NCBI RefSeq assembly: GCF_020379485.1
Contig: NC_063437.1
Coordinates: forward strand, 20,113,726-20,177,725
From: Brassica napus
Taxonomy: Eukaryota; Streptophyta; Magnoliopsida; Brassicales; Brassicaceae
Length of the DNA: 64,000 nucleotides
Reading direction: 5' to 3'
The position numbers and the translations under genes were made by a program. Shown here piece after piece: positions 34,674 to 46,806 of this stretch; position 1 is the first letter of the stretch, and each line of letters starts with the position of its first letter. The notes below the pieces were generated by a model. The model was not told the DNA's origin. It did no database searches and saw nothing but the letters and a program-made list of their open reading frames with translations.

Positions 34674-34858
34674 ATAAGCTGAAATACTATGTAGTATATA
34701 AAGAGATAATCAACGAGATTCATACAGAAACGTGATGGTGTTTGTTTGTGGAAACAAAAAAAAAAAACATGAGCTGAAAGCTACTATGGTTTATAATTGA
34801 TCCTGGTCAATATTGAAACCACATTAAAATAGAAACTAATAAATGCTTCTTAACCATG
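34674..34858. repeat. Direct repeat unit 2
   Basis: 185-bp second copy of the block at 34334-34531, separated from it by the CACTA fragment. Differs by small indels and substitutions. Confidence 0.85.
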
Positions 34859-35202
34859 TGTGCTTCACACTTGCTTGCAGTACAAGACAACAAGACGGAC
34901 TTTTCATAAATACATGCTCCTTCAAGTCTTATTTATCCAATGGGCCTAGGCCCGTTAGAATATTAACATTTTTTTCCAATCAAAAAAGGGTGTTCTGTCT
35001 GAAGGAAGCGGCCATTGAAGCGCCACGAAGCCTCTCTCTCTCTCCTCTTCTCTCTCTAGAAAAACAAAGAGATCCTTCACTATTCCAATCTCCTTTTCTC
35101 GATGCTCCCCTCACGAGCCCACCAGAATCTCACACACACCCACAAAGCAATCATCGCTCATATCAATCTCAGATGTTTTCGATTCTAATTTAGGTTTTCG
35201 TC

Positions 35203-36698
35203 ATGGTGGATCATTACCAAGTCCTAGGCGTTACCAGAAACGCGACGAAGCAAGAGGTCAAAGAAGCGTTCCGGAGATTAGCCGTGAAGTACCATCCCGA
35301 CAAGCACGCACAGTCTCCCGACCACGTTCGGTTAAACGCAACCGTGAGGTTTAAGCTTGTGTCGGAAGCGTACGAGGTATTGAACGACGATCGCAAACGC
35401 GCGTCTTATAACGCTGTAAGCGATTCCGATTGCTTTCGCCGTACAAGCGGTACTTATAGCAACCCGTACGGAAACCGTTATGGTTACGGTTACGGTTACT
35501 CTGCGAGGAACAGTCGTGGTCAAGGGTCTAGTTTCAGCAGCGCGTTTGAGTCGACGTTTCGTTACTTGACTACACGCGCGTTTCTACTTAACCTCGCGTT
35601 AGCTGGGTATGTGACAACGACCTTTGGCTTCATGTTTTTTATTACGTTGGTAATTGTATTTGTTGTAATTGATACGAACTCCTTGTGAGATCACTGCTTA
35701 GCTTTGAATGTTCATAGTATTTTGCTAAATGATCATAATCAAAGGCGGTCATGGGCATAGTTAGGCTTGGGATTCGTCTAGGCCCTTAGAAATTTTAAAA
35801 GCGTTTAATGTGTATAGATTATTCAGCCTCTAAATTGAGTAAAAGAATATATGCATTGATCATTGAGTCTTCAATATGTAATTGTTTCAAGTCTCATAAA
35901 AATTTCAAGGGAAGCGTGATTATGAGCTTAGATGGTGTTAGAGTTATGTCCCCTTTTTTTAATTTTGTTAGTTTTTAGTGCGTCTATGTATATGTGATGA
36001 ATTTGAATCTGTATAGATTTGATGGTCATATTCGTATTATTTTAGCCAAAGGTTTTGGTTCTCATAGTGTAATAATGTGACTGGTTCTTGGTTTGATCTT
36101 ATTTGAGTTCCTGTTATCTTTCCAGTGGTATGTGTTTTGCCTTTACCGCGATTGATACAAGCGGAGAAACATTATGGAAAATGCGCAACTCCGGGGTGAG
36201 TACCATAATGACCTGTTTTGATGATTCTGTTTTTTTATTGTTGTTGGATGTATCTGAGTGTTATGAGTTCTCAAATGCATCATCAGATATTCAGAATGTA
36301 GTTCTTGCGAGGGTGATGATAATGTCTCATCCGTGCACATCTAGTCTTGTCACCATAGGTGTGCATTTAGGCTGAAACAGTCGATAATTGTAGCAATTAA
36401 GCCCCCATAGGTAGTTTCTGAGCTAGGGCCTCTGATATTATCCACAAACTAGCTATCTTGCATATGCACACTAGATAGCTTTAGAATGACGAAGGCGGAG
36501 CATTTGCTCTTTGCTACATATGGAGCCATACATGCTAATGTGAAAAATATTCAAAGTGTGAGAATTAGAGGAAACTGTATCTTTATTAGTAAACCTCGAG
36601 TGAGTGACAAAGAGTTTGCATATGTTCTTTTTCAGAAATCATTTGAAGACGCGATGGATTCACTTGAGAAAACAAAGGTACATAAGGATGAAGGGTGA
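35203..36698 (+). CDS. Small membrane J-domain (DnaJ) co-chaperone
   Basis: Hsp70 co-chaperone. Three exons, 35203-35606, 36126-36195 and 36636-36698, give 178 residues. The J-domain fills residues 1-70: [10 protein letters not shown], the essential HPD within KYHPDKHA, and helix [18 protein letters not shown] Gly/Tyr/Ser-rich linker ([11 protein letters not shown]) follows, then a C-terminal hydrophobic stretch ([11 protein letters not shown]) that may be a membrane anchor, and a charged end ([19 protein letters not shown]). Without splicing the first exon would read into a hydrophobic tail and stop; joining at GG/T restores the family C-terminus. It lacks the G/F zinc-finger region of type I proteins, so it is type III. 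Position matches At2g41000, divergent from the DHHC gene. Confidence 0.92.
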
Positions 36699-37292
36699 AA
36701 GAAAGGATCCAGAGGTACTACCAAGACTTATACATTTATATATTTTTTAATTTGTGTAAATTAAAAGTATAATAGCTAAAAAGGCACTTTTTATTAATCG
36801 ATTTATGAGAGTTAATACTTGCACGCAATTGCATTTGAGTGTATAACAACGGCAAGCAAAGATGGGATGTTGTAATAAAACAAATAAAACTTTTGGCTTT
36901 TGTATCAGTAATGGGGACATTATTGTAGTGGTGGGTAACGTGTTTGATATGTTGATAAGATATATTCCCTACTCCACTAAATATATCTGATAGTTCATTA
37001 TATAGTTTTATTTTTTTCAACCGTGAGAAGAAGACTCGGAACATTGGTGTCTAAATACTTTTTTCTTACGTTGAACATGTATTGAGCTCTAGACTCCAGT
37101 TCATTTAAAATTTTGTTTTTACCCCATTCAAATTTGAATTACACTGGCTCGAACTCTGATAAAGTATTATGAGTTAATTACCCGCTAAATAGTTTTAAAG
37201 TCAAATAGATTAAGTACCAACATATATGAACAAAGATCATTCATAATGAGATGCATAGTAGTTAAAAAAATTACAAGGCAACTTAGAAGGAA
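36699..37292. other. Convergent intergenic spacer
   Basis: AT-rich DNA between the J-protein and CAMBP25 3' ends. No coding or repeat signal that I can support. Confidence 0.5.
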
Positions 37293-37976
37293 TCACATAA
37301 CTTTCCACGACTCGAGCGTCGGAAACGTTGGGTAAGGATCAAACTCCACGGCTGAACCACCACTCTTTGCATTAGCTTTCTCCGGCGGTAACCCCACGGC
37401 GTCGCTACCGGAAAAGGTGTTTCCGGCAAGGAGATTCTCATGGTGATGGTTAGTTAGAAATGCTGATGTGTCTAGCGTTGGAACCGCGCCAGTAAGTATG
37501 TTAACGAGCCTATGCGGCTCCGGCTTGACGATGGGAGTGAAAAGCACCGAGGAAGAAGTATCGTCCACGTACTTGGCGCCGGTCACTTGCTGAACCATCT
37601 GGCGGAAGTTGGAAGGATCTGCGGTTATGAACGTGGTCTGAGGTTTCTTGGAAGGGCGAGAGCGGCCGCGCTTCGTGGTTTTACCTTCGGTGAGGATGCA
37701 GTTATGCTTCCTTTTAGCTCCTCCGCCAACAACTTCTTGACTGGATCCACCAGAGACATTAGAGGTAGGTGTGTGAGTTGAGGAAGGGTTATAGGATTCG
37801 TAGAAAAGGGAGGGAGGGAGAGTATGTGGTGGTGGTGTTGAGACGGTGTTATGGAGAGCTTTGGCGAGCAGATCATTGTCGTGAGAGAAGGTATCGTGAA
37901 GCAACCAAGAATCAACGTTGAAACCTTGTCGATACAACCAAGGTTCGACGCTTGCTAGCCCCTCCGAAGTCACCAT
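37293..37976 (-). CDS. CAMBP25: VQ-motif calmodulin-binding protein, CAMBP25-like
   Basis: Single-exon nuclear protein of 227 residues. The VQ core FRQMVQQVTG lies near residue 127, within the conserved NFRQMVQQVTGAKY; VQ proteins bind WRKY factors through it. The upstream basic cluster KRGRSRPSKKPQTTF can serve as nuclear localisation and calmodulin-binding sequence. N-terminus MVTSEGLASVEPWLYRQGF and C-terminus FDPYPTFPTLESWKVM are as I recall for Arabidopsis CAMBP25 (At2g41010, VQ15), a calmodulin-binding negative regulator in osmotic stress. The start at 37976 is a true ATG. Downstream (on minus) is the spacer to the J-protein gene. No introns, as usual in this family. Upstream is a CT-rich leader and 3.3 kb without genes. 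Confidence 0.94.
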   Translation of the reverse strand: MVTSEGLASVEPWLYRQGFNVDSWLLHDTFSHDNDLLAKALHNTVSTPPPHTLPPSLFYESYNPSSTHTPTSNVSGGSSQEVVGGGAKRKHNCILTEGKTTKRGRSRPSKKPQTTFITADPSNFRQMVQQVTGAKYVDDTSSSVLFTPIVKPEPHRLVNILTGAVPTLDTSAFLTNHHHENLLAGNTFSGSDAVGLPPEKANAKSGGSAVEFDPYPTFPTLESWKVM

Positions 37977-40900
37977 AACTAAAACACAAAGAGAAGGAGA
38001 AGATAGTATGCAAAGTGCAGAGAGTTTCTTCTAGAAGGAGAAAGTACAATAATAGATTATAGATAGATAGAGAGAGAGAGAGAGGTAAGAAATGAGAATG
38101 GGGCCGAATGATATTTAAATAAGGACAGCGTTTAGAGAGAGAGATAGAGAGGGAAGCGATGAAAGCGCGTTGAGTGGAGAGTGATAGAAAATGACTCAAA
38201 CATTGGTTTGGTTTTAGCTCTTTCTTTACGCTCCAAGAGACCGTGTGACTAATGAACAAGACACGCGGTACATAATCAGTGAATATCAATCTTGCGGCCA
38301 AAGGAGTGGAACAAAGTGAGATTATTATTAACCAGGCGGGCATTTTATAAAATGCAGTCTGGTGAGAAAATCTTACTGTAAATGGAATGATTAAATGTGT
38401 GTAGCAAACTAATTATAAAAGTGTGATATATATATGCTGTCAAATGTCAAAAATATCAGAGTTGTAGCTCATTTTATTCAGTTAATACAATTGTTTCGAC
38501 TGGTAAAATATATTTTTTTGCATTATTTTCTAACTTTTTGAAATTCTTGTAAAAAGGGTGAAGCTATTAACTATATCGCGGCGGTAATAATAATTCTTCT
38601 GATTTTTTTACAACTAGTCATGTGATTTCTACACTACACTGATGTCTCAAAGTCCTAGGGTTATGATTTCTACATGGTTACAATCCATTGTGCGAACCTT
38701 AGCTTTCGAATTATTTCTTTCTTTCTTTCTTTTTTCTCATTTTCGAATTTTTTCCTTCTATCACAATAAATGTTCTTTTGGTGGATAGTTTTTCTTATTA
38801 GAAATCTTGAAATTTCAATGTTTTTAATAGGTTGACAAAAAAATGTTTTTTTTTAATATATATGTACATTTTTATTAGAATTTATGATATTCGTCTGGAC
38901 CTTACGCGGTGATATCATGCAAATAAGCCAAAACAATGTATAAAAGAGAAAAGTAAAAAATTAATAAGAAGAAGAAGAATCAGGGTCAATTTCCAACGGC
39001 TGACTCATAATTAAATGTTTGTTGCTCAGTGGGACAATACCAAACGACTTAGAGAAAAATACGAATCGATCGCTATCAGCTTCGGTCTTTCTTTTGCACC
39101 CTTTGAGATATCAATAATCTACGTTAGAGTGGTCGAATAACCTTGGGCAAAGCACTAAAGCTACAAAAATTACATAGAAATGGGAGACCTTAACCTTTGT
39201 TTGCTTCGTACTTTTCTGAATATACTATACTTTCCAATAACAGATGCTAATTAAATAACCAACCATAGGTGTTTACATATCAAAAGATATACATGTAACC
39301 ATGCTTGATTATTTTTATTTTATGCAGACTTCTATGTTAGTATTCATTAATACTGTTTAGTCTTAAGGTTTATATTACAAATATAAGATAAATATGTATC
39401 TATTTTAAAATATCATTTAGTTTCATACTTTTCTTTGAAACAGAAAATGTCATCTTGAATTTTCTAATATTCGAACTTCTTTATCACGGTGCTTCCTTCA
39501 CTCACGTTACTTTAACAATGCGTTTGTATAGGTTATTCTATTTGCGTTTTATTTCAGCTAATCCAAATTTTACTCCATGATTATCCAGTTATGTAAAAAA
39601 TAATTATACGGACCACAAAATAGTAGAAAGAAAAAATCGAGACAAGCATGGAACTAAAGCATTTTGTTTTTCTTGACAAAGTTGTAAGTATTAAAGCATA
39701 CTTTATTCAATTAAAGAAGTGGAAATTCAATTATCCAAAAAAAAATAGTTGACTTCATTCTTCAATAAATATATATAATATTTAATTTCAATTAAAATAC
39801 GGTGGATTCTAGTTAGGTGATTGACATCTTTATCACAACTAGAAGAATGAGATGATCATTCCGTTGATCACGTAAATTTGTTATTGGAACAAGAATTCAC
39901 TACTATTCGATGACCAGCATTAAACTCTTCCGGGGCTGGTTGATGGATCATTGTGACCACTCGTCTAATACTCAATCAAACTGGACATCATATACCATTT
40001 CAACATTAATTAACAGATAAAAAAAGTGTATAGGCCCCTTTCTAAAAAAAAAAGGGAAATTAGGTGGTATAACCAAACAAAAACCCCTAATTCATTATAT
40101 AACCAAAATCATCCTCTCTCTCCTCTTCTTTCTTCCTATCTCTCTCTAACCTCTTTCTACAAAACTAATTTAATTTTTTTTATGGTTATATCACAAATAA
40201 GCCCAAAAAAAAAAGTGTATAGGTTATAGAAAAAAAAAACTAAATAGAAAGTAACATTCTTCTTGTATGTATCGTTAATGGGAGTGTCAATGGTAATACC
40301 ACGTCATCGCTTTATTCCGTACATTTTTAGTTGTTCATTGTTTACACTTTTTGTTGGTATATGCCCATAGTAAACGAATTACTTTGTTGGCAATTTCTGC
40401 AATTTATATAGTAATATGACTCGAGGACTATTCAAAACAAACAAAAGAAGTAAAAAAAAAAAGTTAGGACAATAGACGCCATCAGTGATGCCAGCAAATT
40501 TAGAGGATGTAATGATGAGGAGATGATGACGGGACCCCAAGCATGTGATGATTGATGAAGCGTTGGTGTCCTTCATCCTCCACGAAAAGATCTTTTTATT
40601 ACTGTATCCACCAAACACACTGACATTCTTCTCCTGTCTTTCAACTCAGCTTCATTAATAGACCTTTTATCAATAATCTAAACAACATGAGTTTTATTAG
40701 TAATCGGTTTGAGACTAAAATAGTATTATAAACTAATCACAATTAGTAAAATATAATAATGATTTCAAATTTAGATAGTGTAATGCTATCAACGCTAACC
40801 GCATAAATTTATGATTTATAATCAAAAAGAAAAGAAATCAGAGTTAATATAAACAAGTTTTAAATTATTTTTTTCTATTATGGAATAACATAAATATAAT

Positions 40901-41305
40901 GTAGAAGAAAAACATAATTAGATTCATTCTATTCATTTCACATCAAATTTATGGTAGAATCTTTTTTTTTTTTTTTTGCATTTTATCTGTTATGGAATCA
41001 ACCATTCTAAATCATTTCATTCCAAATATTTGTTGTAATCTAGCTGCAGCCTAATGTTCTGAAAAGGTAAAAATATTTGCTTCTATTTTTTGTTGGTTCA
41101 CTTGATCAACCATTTAAAATACAAATGGGCCTTAGTTAATGGGCCTAACTGCTTTATCGCGGGAATTAAAATCTAGGGCTCTGTTTCTCTCTCTCTCTCT
41201 CTCTCTCCGCGACTCGCAGTTTCTGGTTAGAATTTGATCGGAACGGTGAAGGAAAGCTCTGTTTCTGGGTTTCTCGATTCGGAGGTTTGAGCTTGAACTC
41301 AAATA
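37977..41305. other. Gene-free region between CAMBP25 and the WW-domain gene
   Basis: Divergent upstream region of CAMBP25 and the WW gene. The CAMBP25 side has a GA-rich leader at 38066-38085; the WW side has a (CT)n tract at about 41187-41208. A MITE-like insertion lies at 40021-40223 (listed separately). The rest is AT-rich with no coding signal. Confidence 0.5.
40035..40209. mobile_element. Small inverted-repeat element flanked by a 14-bp direct repeat
   Basis: The direct repeat AAAAAGTGTATAGG is at 40021-40034 and 40210-40223. Inside, GGGAAATTAGGTGGTATAACC (left, from 40054) pairs imperfectly with GGGCTTATTTGTGATATAACC (right arm read inward, 40204-40184). The left arm has a poly-A run before it, the right arm one after it. 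Non-coding. Superfamily uncertain; Mutator-like MITE or a retroposed sequence are both possible. Confidence 0.55.
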
Positions 41306-43723
41306 ATGGGAGAAGAGCTTCAACAACAGCAGAACAATTCATCTACTTATGGCTATGGAAGCTCATCGCTAGACATTGAATCTGCTGCTAGTAACGCTCT
41401 TCTTCACGAACAAGTTCGTTACTTCTTTACTTCCTCCGATTAAATTTCAAAACTTTTATTCCCGGGTCGGTTTCTTGATTCGGTGTTGTGTTTTTTTTTT
41501 CTTACAGGAGATTGAAACGCAGAAGATCATACAAGGTCAAAGGTTCTGTCTTTATATCCATTTGTTAAGACAGCAACTTCTCGTGTCTAATGTGTTGTTG
41601 TCTGAACAATTTTTTGCTTAAATGTTTTTTTTTTTAAAAATTTCAGAGAGGCTGGAGCTTCAGTAGATGGAGAAAGTAACACTGACATTCTTCGGCAACG
41701 TGCTGACCCCAATGCTCTTAAGGTTTCTTTTGATTCATAAGTTTTCAATGGAAGTTAGAATCTAAGTTTAATTATATATATTCTTTTTTTTTTTTACACA
41801 GGAACATTTGCTGAAGTTCACTGCACATCACCGTGCAGAAACAGCATCTAAGCGTGGGAGTAGTGTGAGTACTTGCGGAGAAGGTTAGTTTCATCAACCA
41901 TTTTGGGAATATTCACTAAAACCAATTTAGATACTAATTTTTTTTTTTTTAAATCATTCATTACAGGTAATGTGGATGTTGGGAATGGTTATGGTATACC
42001 GGGAGGAGTTGCGTACGCAGGCCACTCCGAGATCAGTGAGAAGCCTGAACCTACTGATTATCTGCCTGAATATCTCAAACATAAATTAAAAGCCAGGGGG
42101 ATTCTTAGAGATGGTTCTGGTGCTGTTACATCCAACGCTCAAGATGTAATTATCCTTTCTCTTACACTGTAATCTTTTATGTTTCCTATGACTTAACCAT
42201 GTTTTTCTTCTTCTTCCCAGGCGTCAGCGGGTAGTTGGAATAGACAGACAAGTGTGCCTTTTCAGACAAATGCAAACACATTGCCATTAGGATGGGTATG
42301 AATGAGATTTGATTAACTTATTTGCTTTTATAGTAGTTAAGCCACTTAAGCTTGTTTTGTTACATTCAGGTAGATGCGAAAGATCCTGCTACTGGAGCTA
42401 CATATTACTATAACCAGCATACCGGGGCAACCCAGTGGGAAAGGCCTCTTGAGCTACCTTCAAGCGCGCCGCTACCGATGCCTCCTAAAGAAGAGTGGAT
42501 TGAAACACTTGATGAAACATCTGGTATGTGATTGTGATTAGCTCTCTACTACTCATACGCTTATGACTTGATCTCTCACACCTTAATGCACAGGTCATAA
42601 GTATTACTACAATACAAAGACACATGTATCGCAATGGGAGCCTCCAGCTTCTTTAAAGAAGCCCTCTGCCACAAACACTAACAACACTGCTAATGGGAAG
42701 AGGGAGATTCCACCCTCTCAGATGCCAAGGTGCAGCGGATGTGGTGGCTGGGGAGTGGGCCTTGTCCAGAGCTGGGGTTACTGTGCTCACTGTACCAGGT
42801 CCGTCCATTGTCTTGCTATACTTTTTTGAGTAACATTGCTGCATAGAGACTCTCTCACTGTGTCTTGCTTCTTCTTTCCTTGTTGAGTCTTGTGTTATTA
42901 CAAGACCTTATTAAACAGACTTTGTATATATGGAATGCAGAGTTTGCAATCTCCCAGAGCAGCAGTACTTGGCATACGTCACAAATGCAAGAAACTCTGG
43001 CCAAACCGATCCAAATCAGAGGTAAGTATCTCTGTTGAAAAGATTGTACCAAATCATCAACATGAAACTACATGTAGTAGTAAACCAGGAGGTTCCTGTG
43101 TGTTAGATTTTGCGTTTCATTTACTCTTTGTGGTTTACTCCTTTCTTACACAGGTCAAGTTCAAAGCCTCCGGTGAAAAAGGGAGTAGGCAAAAAACGTG
43201 CGCATGCGGAGGATGATGAGGTTGACCCAATGGACCCAAGCTCGTACTCAGATGCTCCACGTGGTGGCTGGTAATGTCCCCATAACACCCGTTTTTAACC
43301 ACTAAATGGATCAGTATTAGCTATATACAGTTCTATAATACGATGAACCAAGCTTATTATGATCCTAGGAGGTTTGATCTGTGATCTCTTCTCATCTTTG
43401 TAGGGTTGTTGGACTGAAAGGAATGCAACCTCGAGCCGCTGATACAACTGCCACAGTAATGCCCACTTGTCCTTTTATTTGAGAAGAATCTTAACATATG
43501 CGGTTCATAAATAGTTAGAAGGAATCTAGTTGCTAACTGATGAGATGAATGTGTGTGTGTATTGCAGGGTCCTTTGTTTCAACAGAGACCGTATCCATCA
43601 CCTGGAGCTGTTCTGAGGAGAAACGCAGAGACGGCATCATCGCAGAAGAAGAAACCAGGCTCTCATTTCACTGAAATCACAAAGAGAGGCGATGGGAAAG
43701 ATGGTCTTGGTGATGCAGATTGA
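41306..43723 (+). CDS. PQBP1-like WW-domain protein, probable spliceosome factor
   Basis: Twelve exons: 41306-41413, 41508-41542, 41647-41722, 41802-41883, 41967-42145, 42221-42295, 42370-42523, 42594-42798, 42941-43021, 43154-43270, 43404-43455, 43568-43723, all GT-AG and in phase, giving 439 residues. WW domain 1 is [20 protein letters not shown]...TQWERP; a second WW-like repeat follows ([17 protein letters not shown]). Next is a compact cysteine motif [12 protein letters not shown]...CAHC. The C-terminus has [13 protein letters not shown], the signature by which PQBP1 binds the U5 15-kD protein, so a role in pre-mRNA splicing in the nucleus is likely. The exon 2 donor was placed at 41542 rather than 41535 because the earlier site leads to a stop. 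Positional orthologue of At2g41020. Confidence 0.93.
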
Positions 43724-44566
43724 GAAAGAGAGAAGAGAGAGAGACACTTATTCTTGTCCTGTATGTTTGCTTTTCTCCATATAACATGTATGACCTTGAG
43801 AGTAGTTTGTTTACTGGTCTGGTCTAGTGTAACCATACTTTAAATGTGAATTAGCAAAGCTTTCATTACATAATCTCTAGCAACTTATTTTCAGGATCTG
43901 TTGTATATCATCAACAGTAGGCCTGCGGGTTTGGTTTATTCAGTTCGGTTTTTGGTTAGTTTGGTTTGAGATAAATCTTACCGAACTAATCCAAAATAAA
44001 GTTCGGTTCAGTATTCGAGTAGTTCTGCTTTCGAAATTTTTTCCTATTGCAATTAGTTTAATTTTGTTAAAATTTCGAATAAATTCAGTTAAATTTGGCT
44101 AGTTTGATTATTAAAGTTATTTCGGTTCGGAGATTTAGGTTTTTGGTATACTTTAGTTATAATTTTTAATTTTTTTTTAAAGAAAACTGAAGTAACATTG
44201 ATGAACCGAACCAAAAACCGCTGTTATTTTTGTAAGAAAAAACTACCGAATCAATTGGTATACCTAACAAAACTAAACCGAAATTTTCGGTTCGGACTAT
44301 TCAACAGTCTCCAAAACAAGTATCGTATATCATGTGGACCCAATTTAGCCAAGAGTTGTAATAATAAACACTCACTCATTGTCGTCCTTTTATTCGTTGA
44401 GTTGTTTGGTGAAAACGAGAAGTATATGCGTCACCTTTTATTTCGCCTTAAAAGAATCTCCACACACATTTTCTGCTTTCATAACGTTCTTAGATGAAAC
44501 GCACAATCTACTACTCTCTTATAAATTAAAGCCAAAGAAGCATCTCTCTTGCTCGTTGACTCTCTT
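43724..44566. other. Intergenic spacer with a CGGTT-rich repeat
   Basis: 3' end of the WW gene, then a degenerate repeat at about 43917-44310 rich in GGTTCGG/CCGAACC (listed separately), then the methyltransferase promoter. No coding signal. Confidence 0.5.
43917..44310. repeat. Degenerate CGGTT-rich interspersed repeat, copy A
   Basis: Rich in GGTTCGGTT and CCGAAC words. Shares the run TTAATTTTGTTAAAATTTCG, then AAATTTGG, with the copy inside the CRK1-like gene at 60243-60560, in the same orientation. Probably a non-autonomous DNA transposon relic; clear termini were not found. Confidence 0.6.
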
Positions 44567-46265
44567 ATGGCGATGGCTTCACTAACAACTTCTTCTATAG
44601 CTCTCCTCAACAAGCCTTTATTACCTAACCGCTCTTCTTCCCTCTCCTCCTCTACCTCTCACTCTCGTCTTTACCGATTCTCTTCTCCTCCTTCTTCTTT
44701 TCGTTCTCGTTTCACATCTGCCTCCATACGCGCCGTTGCTCTTGAACCGGTTAGCTCCTTTTCTCTTACTCTTAAACGGTTGAAAAAGAGAACTCTCTCA
44801 GTATTAATCATTCTTGTAATATTTTACAGGAACTAAATGAAACTCCAAGTTCCGACATAAAAGAAACTGAAACTGTGGAGACACAAGTCTTCGCGTGTCC
44901 TGTTTGTTACGAACCGCTTATGAGGAAAGGACCTTCAGGTATTAACCTGTAAGTTCCCACCTCCTCTGATTATAAAGTTTGTTTCCTTCAATCTGTTTTT
45001 TTGACTTCTCTATAAAAATTGTTTTCTTTTTTGCTGTTTTTATTGTAAATTTGCAGACAAGCAATCTACAGGTCTGGTTTCAAGTGTGGACAGTGTAACA
45101 AGACATACTCTAGCAAAGATGAATACCTGGATCTAACTGTTACTGCTGGTTTTGATTCTTTCAATGAAGTCAAACCCATTACAACAGAACTCTTTCGGTA
45201 TTATATTTTGATCATCTGAACTGTCTTTTCTTGGCAATGTCTTAGTGTTCAAGAAATAGCTAGGCGGTAAATAGTCGCTTTATATGAGATTACTGATTAA
45301 ACGGATGCCTAGACCGATTTAAAAGAAATCATTTAAGAAAAATTATTTTTAGAACATTGTTTAGACCGATTTTTAGAACATTGTTTGTTTGTTTATTTAG
45401 GAGTCCATTAGTATCATTCTTGTATGAAAGAGGTTGGAGACAGAACTTTGCTCGAAGCGGTTTTCCTGGTCCAGATGAAGAGGTACATGGAACCACCTTT
45501 TTGTTCTTCTTCATGCATCTCATGAGGCATAATCATAATATATGATTCAAAAATTTTGCAGTTTAGAATGGCTGAGGAGTACTTCAAAGAAGCAGAAGGT
45601 GGAGTTCTTGTGGACGTTAGCTGTGGAAGCGGTTTGTTCTCAAGGAAATTCGCAAAGTCTGGCAAATACTCTGGCGTCATTGCTCTAGACTACTCCGAAA
45701 ACATGCTTCGTCAGTGTAATGAGTTCATCAAGAAGGACACTACTTTCGATAGCTCGACTAACATAGCTGTTGTGAGAGCAGACGTGTCTCGCCTCCCTTT
45801 CGCTTCAGGTTCTGTTGATGCAGTTCATGCTGGTGCTGCATTGCACTGTTGGCCTTCTCCTACAAATGCTGTAAGCAAAATCTTTTTTTTTTCTTAATTT
45901 TTTTTATCATGAAGCTTGTTGTGATATGCTTTGTTTTTTTTGTTGTTGTTACAAGATTGCTGAGATTTGTCGTGTTCTAAGAAGTGGAGGTGTTTTTGTT
46001 GGGACAACGTTTCTAAGATACAGTCCTTCAACTCCATGGATTATCAGACCTTTTCAATCGGTAAAGAGAATGATAAGAATCATTATGTTTTGTATAGTGT
46101 TTGGATGTTTATAATTAGTTTGGTATTATTTTGCAGAGGATTCTGCAGAACTACAATTACTTGATGCAGGATGAGATCAAGGATGTGTGTACAACATGTG
46201 GTCTCACAGATTATGAAGATATTGTTCAGGATTCTTTTATAATGTTTACTGCTAGGAAGCCATAG
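44567..46265 (+). CDS. Plastid-type SAM-dependent methyltransferase
   Basis: Seven exons: 44567-44749, 44830-44948, 45057-45197, 45401-45482, 45562-45870, 45956-46060, 46137-46265, giving 355 residues. The Ser/Arg-rich N-terminus (about 1-55) looks like a chloroplast transit peptide. Then come two CxxC pairs (FACPVCYEPL and FKCGQCNKTYSS) that could bind zinc. The class I methyltransferase core has motif I VDVSCGSGLFS, ALDYSENML as motif II, RADVSRLPFASGSVDAVHAG, and ICRVLRSGGVFVGTTF. Related proteins are found in plastoglobules; the substrate is unknown. The start at 44567 has a second in-frame ATG two codons later. Orthologue of At2g41040 by sequence and position. In intron 3 a short block (TTTTTAGAACATTGTTT) is tandemly duplicated (about 45348-45389). 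Confidence 0.93.
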
Positions 46266-46806
46266 AGATATGTTCTTTGCTACCTATTCATGTAACTTGT
46301 TGTATAGACACATAAACAAAAGTTGTTATAGTAATAAAGAGGAACATGAAGGAATATTGTTTGTTGAAATCTTCTAAAAATCTCTTTCAATATAATGTAG
46401 ATTATTAAAAAAAATTAGTATTTAATATATTTCAGTGGCACACTTGTAATATTTAGGTAAATCTAAGGGGTGGAAAAATGTTGTTTTAATTGTATTGATA
46501 AACAAGGAAAATATAAGTAGAATGAGATGAATCATTCTGATAAGATCAAATCAAAATAGTTTCTGTTAGCCAAGTCTTTAGACAGCTTCTGGCATGTTTC
46601 TTCTTGTTAGAAACGAAAGTCAACTTACATGTTATATGGGCCTGAAAGCCCAATTTATGTCAGGCCCGATATTCTCAAAATGGGACGAGTCTCGTCTCTT
46701 CTTCTCTCTCAGAAGACAAATGATACTTCAAATTCAATTTGGGGGAAGAAACTCGAATTTGTAAACCCTAGAAGAGTCCTCGAAACTCAATTCAATCAAT
46801 TTCGCC
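46266..46806. other. Intergenic spacer, UBA2b leader
   Basis: 3' end of the methyltransferase gene, AT-rich spacer, and the UBA2b leader from about 46690. No other feature supported. Confidence 0.5.

Larger units (their letters stand above)
33911..35202. other. Divergent spacer with tandem duplication and CACTA end
   Basis: Shared upstream region of the DHHC (-) and J-protein (+) genes. Contains (CT)n tracts at 34085-34106 and 34140-34155, the duplicated block and CACTA fragment (34334-34858, listed separately), and a CT-rich leader of the J-protein gene (35030-35060). Confidence 0.5.

Noticed and set aside
36103..36375. Open frame covering J-protein exon 2
   Set aside because: Only 36126-36195 is exon; the rest lies beyond a GTGAGT donor.
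36486..36635. N-terminal part of an open frame running into the last J-protein exon
   Set aside because: Only the part from 36636 matches the family; the earlier part is intron before a clear TTTTTCAG acceptor.
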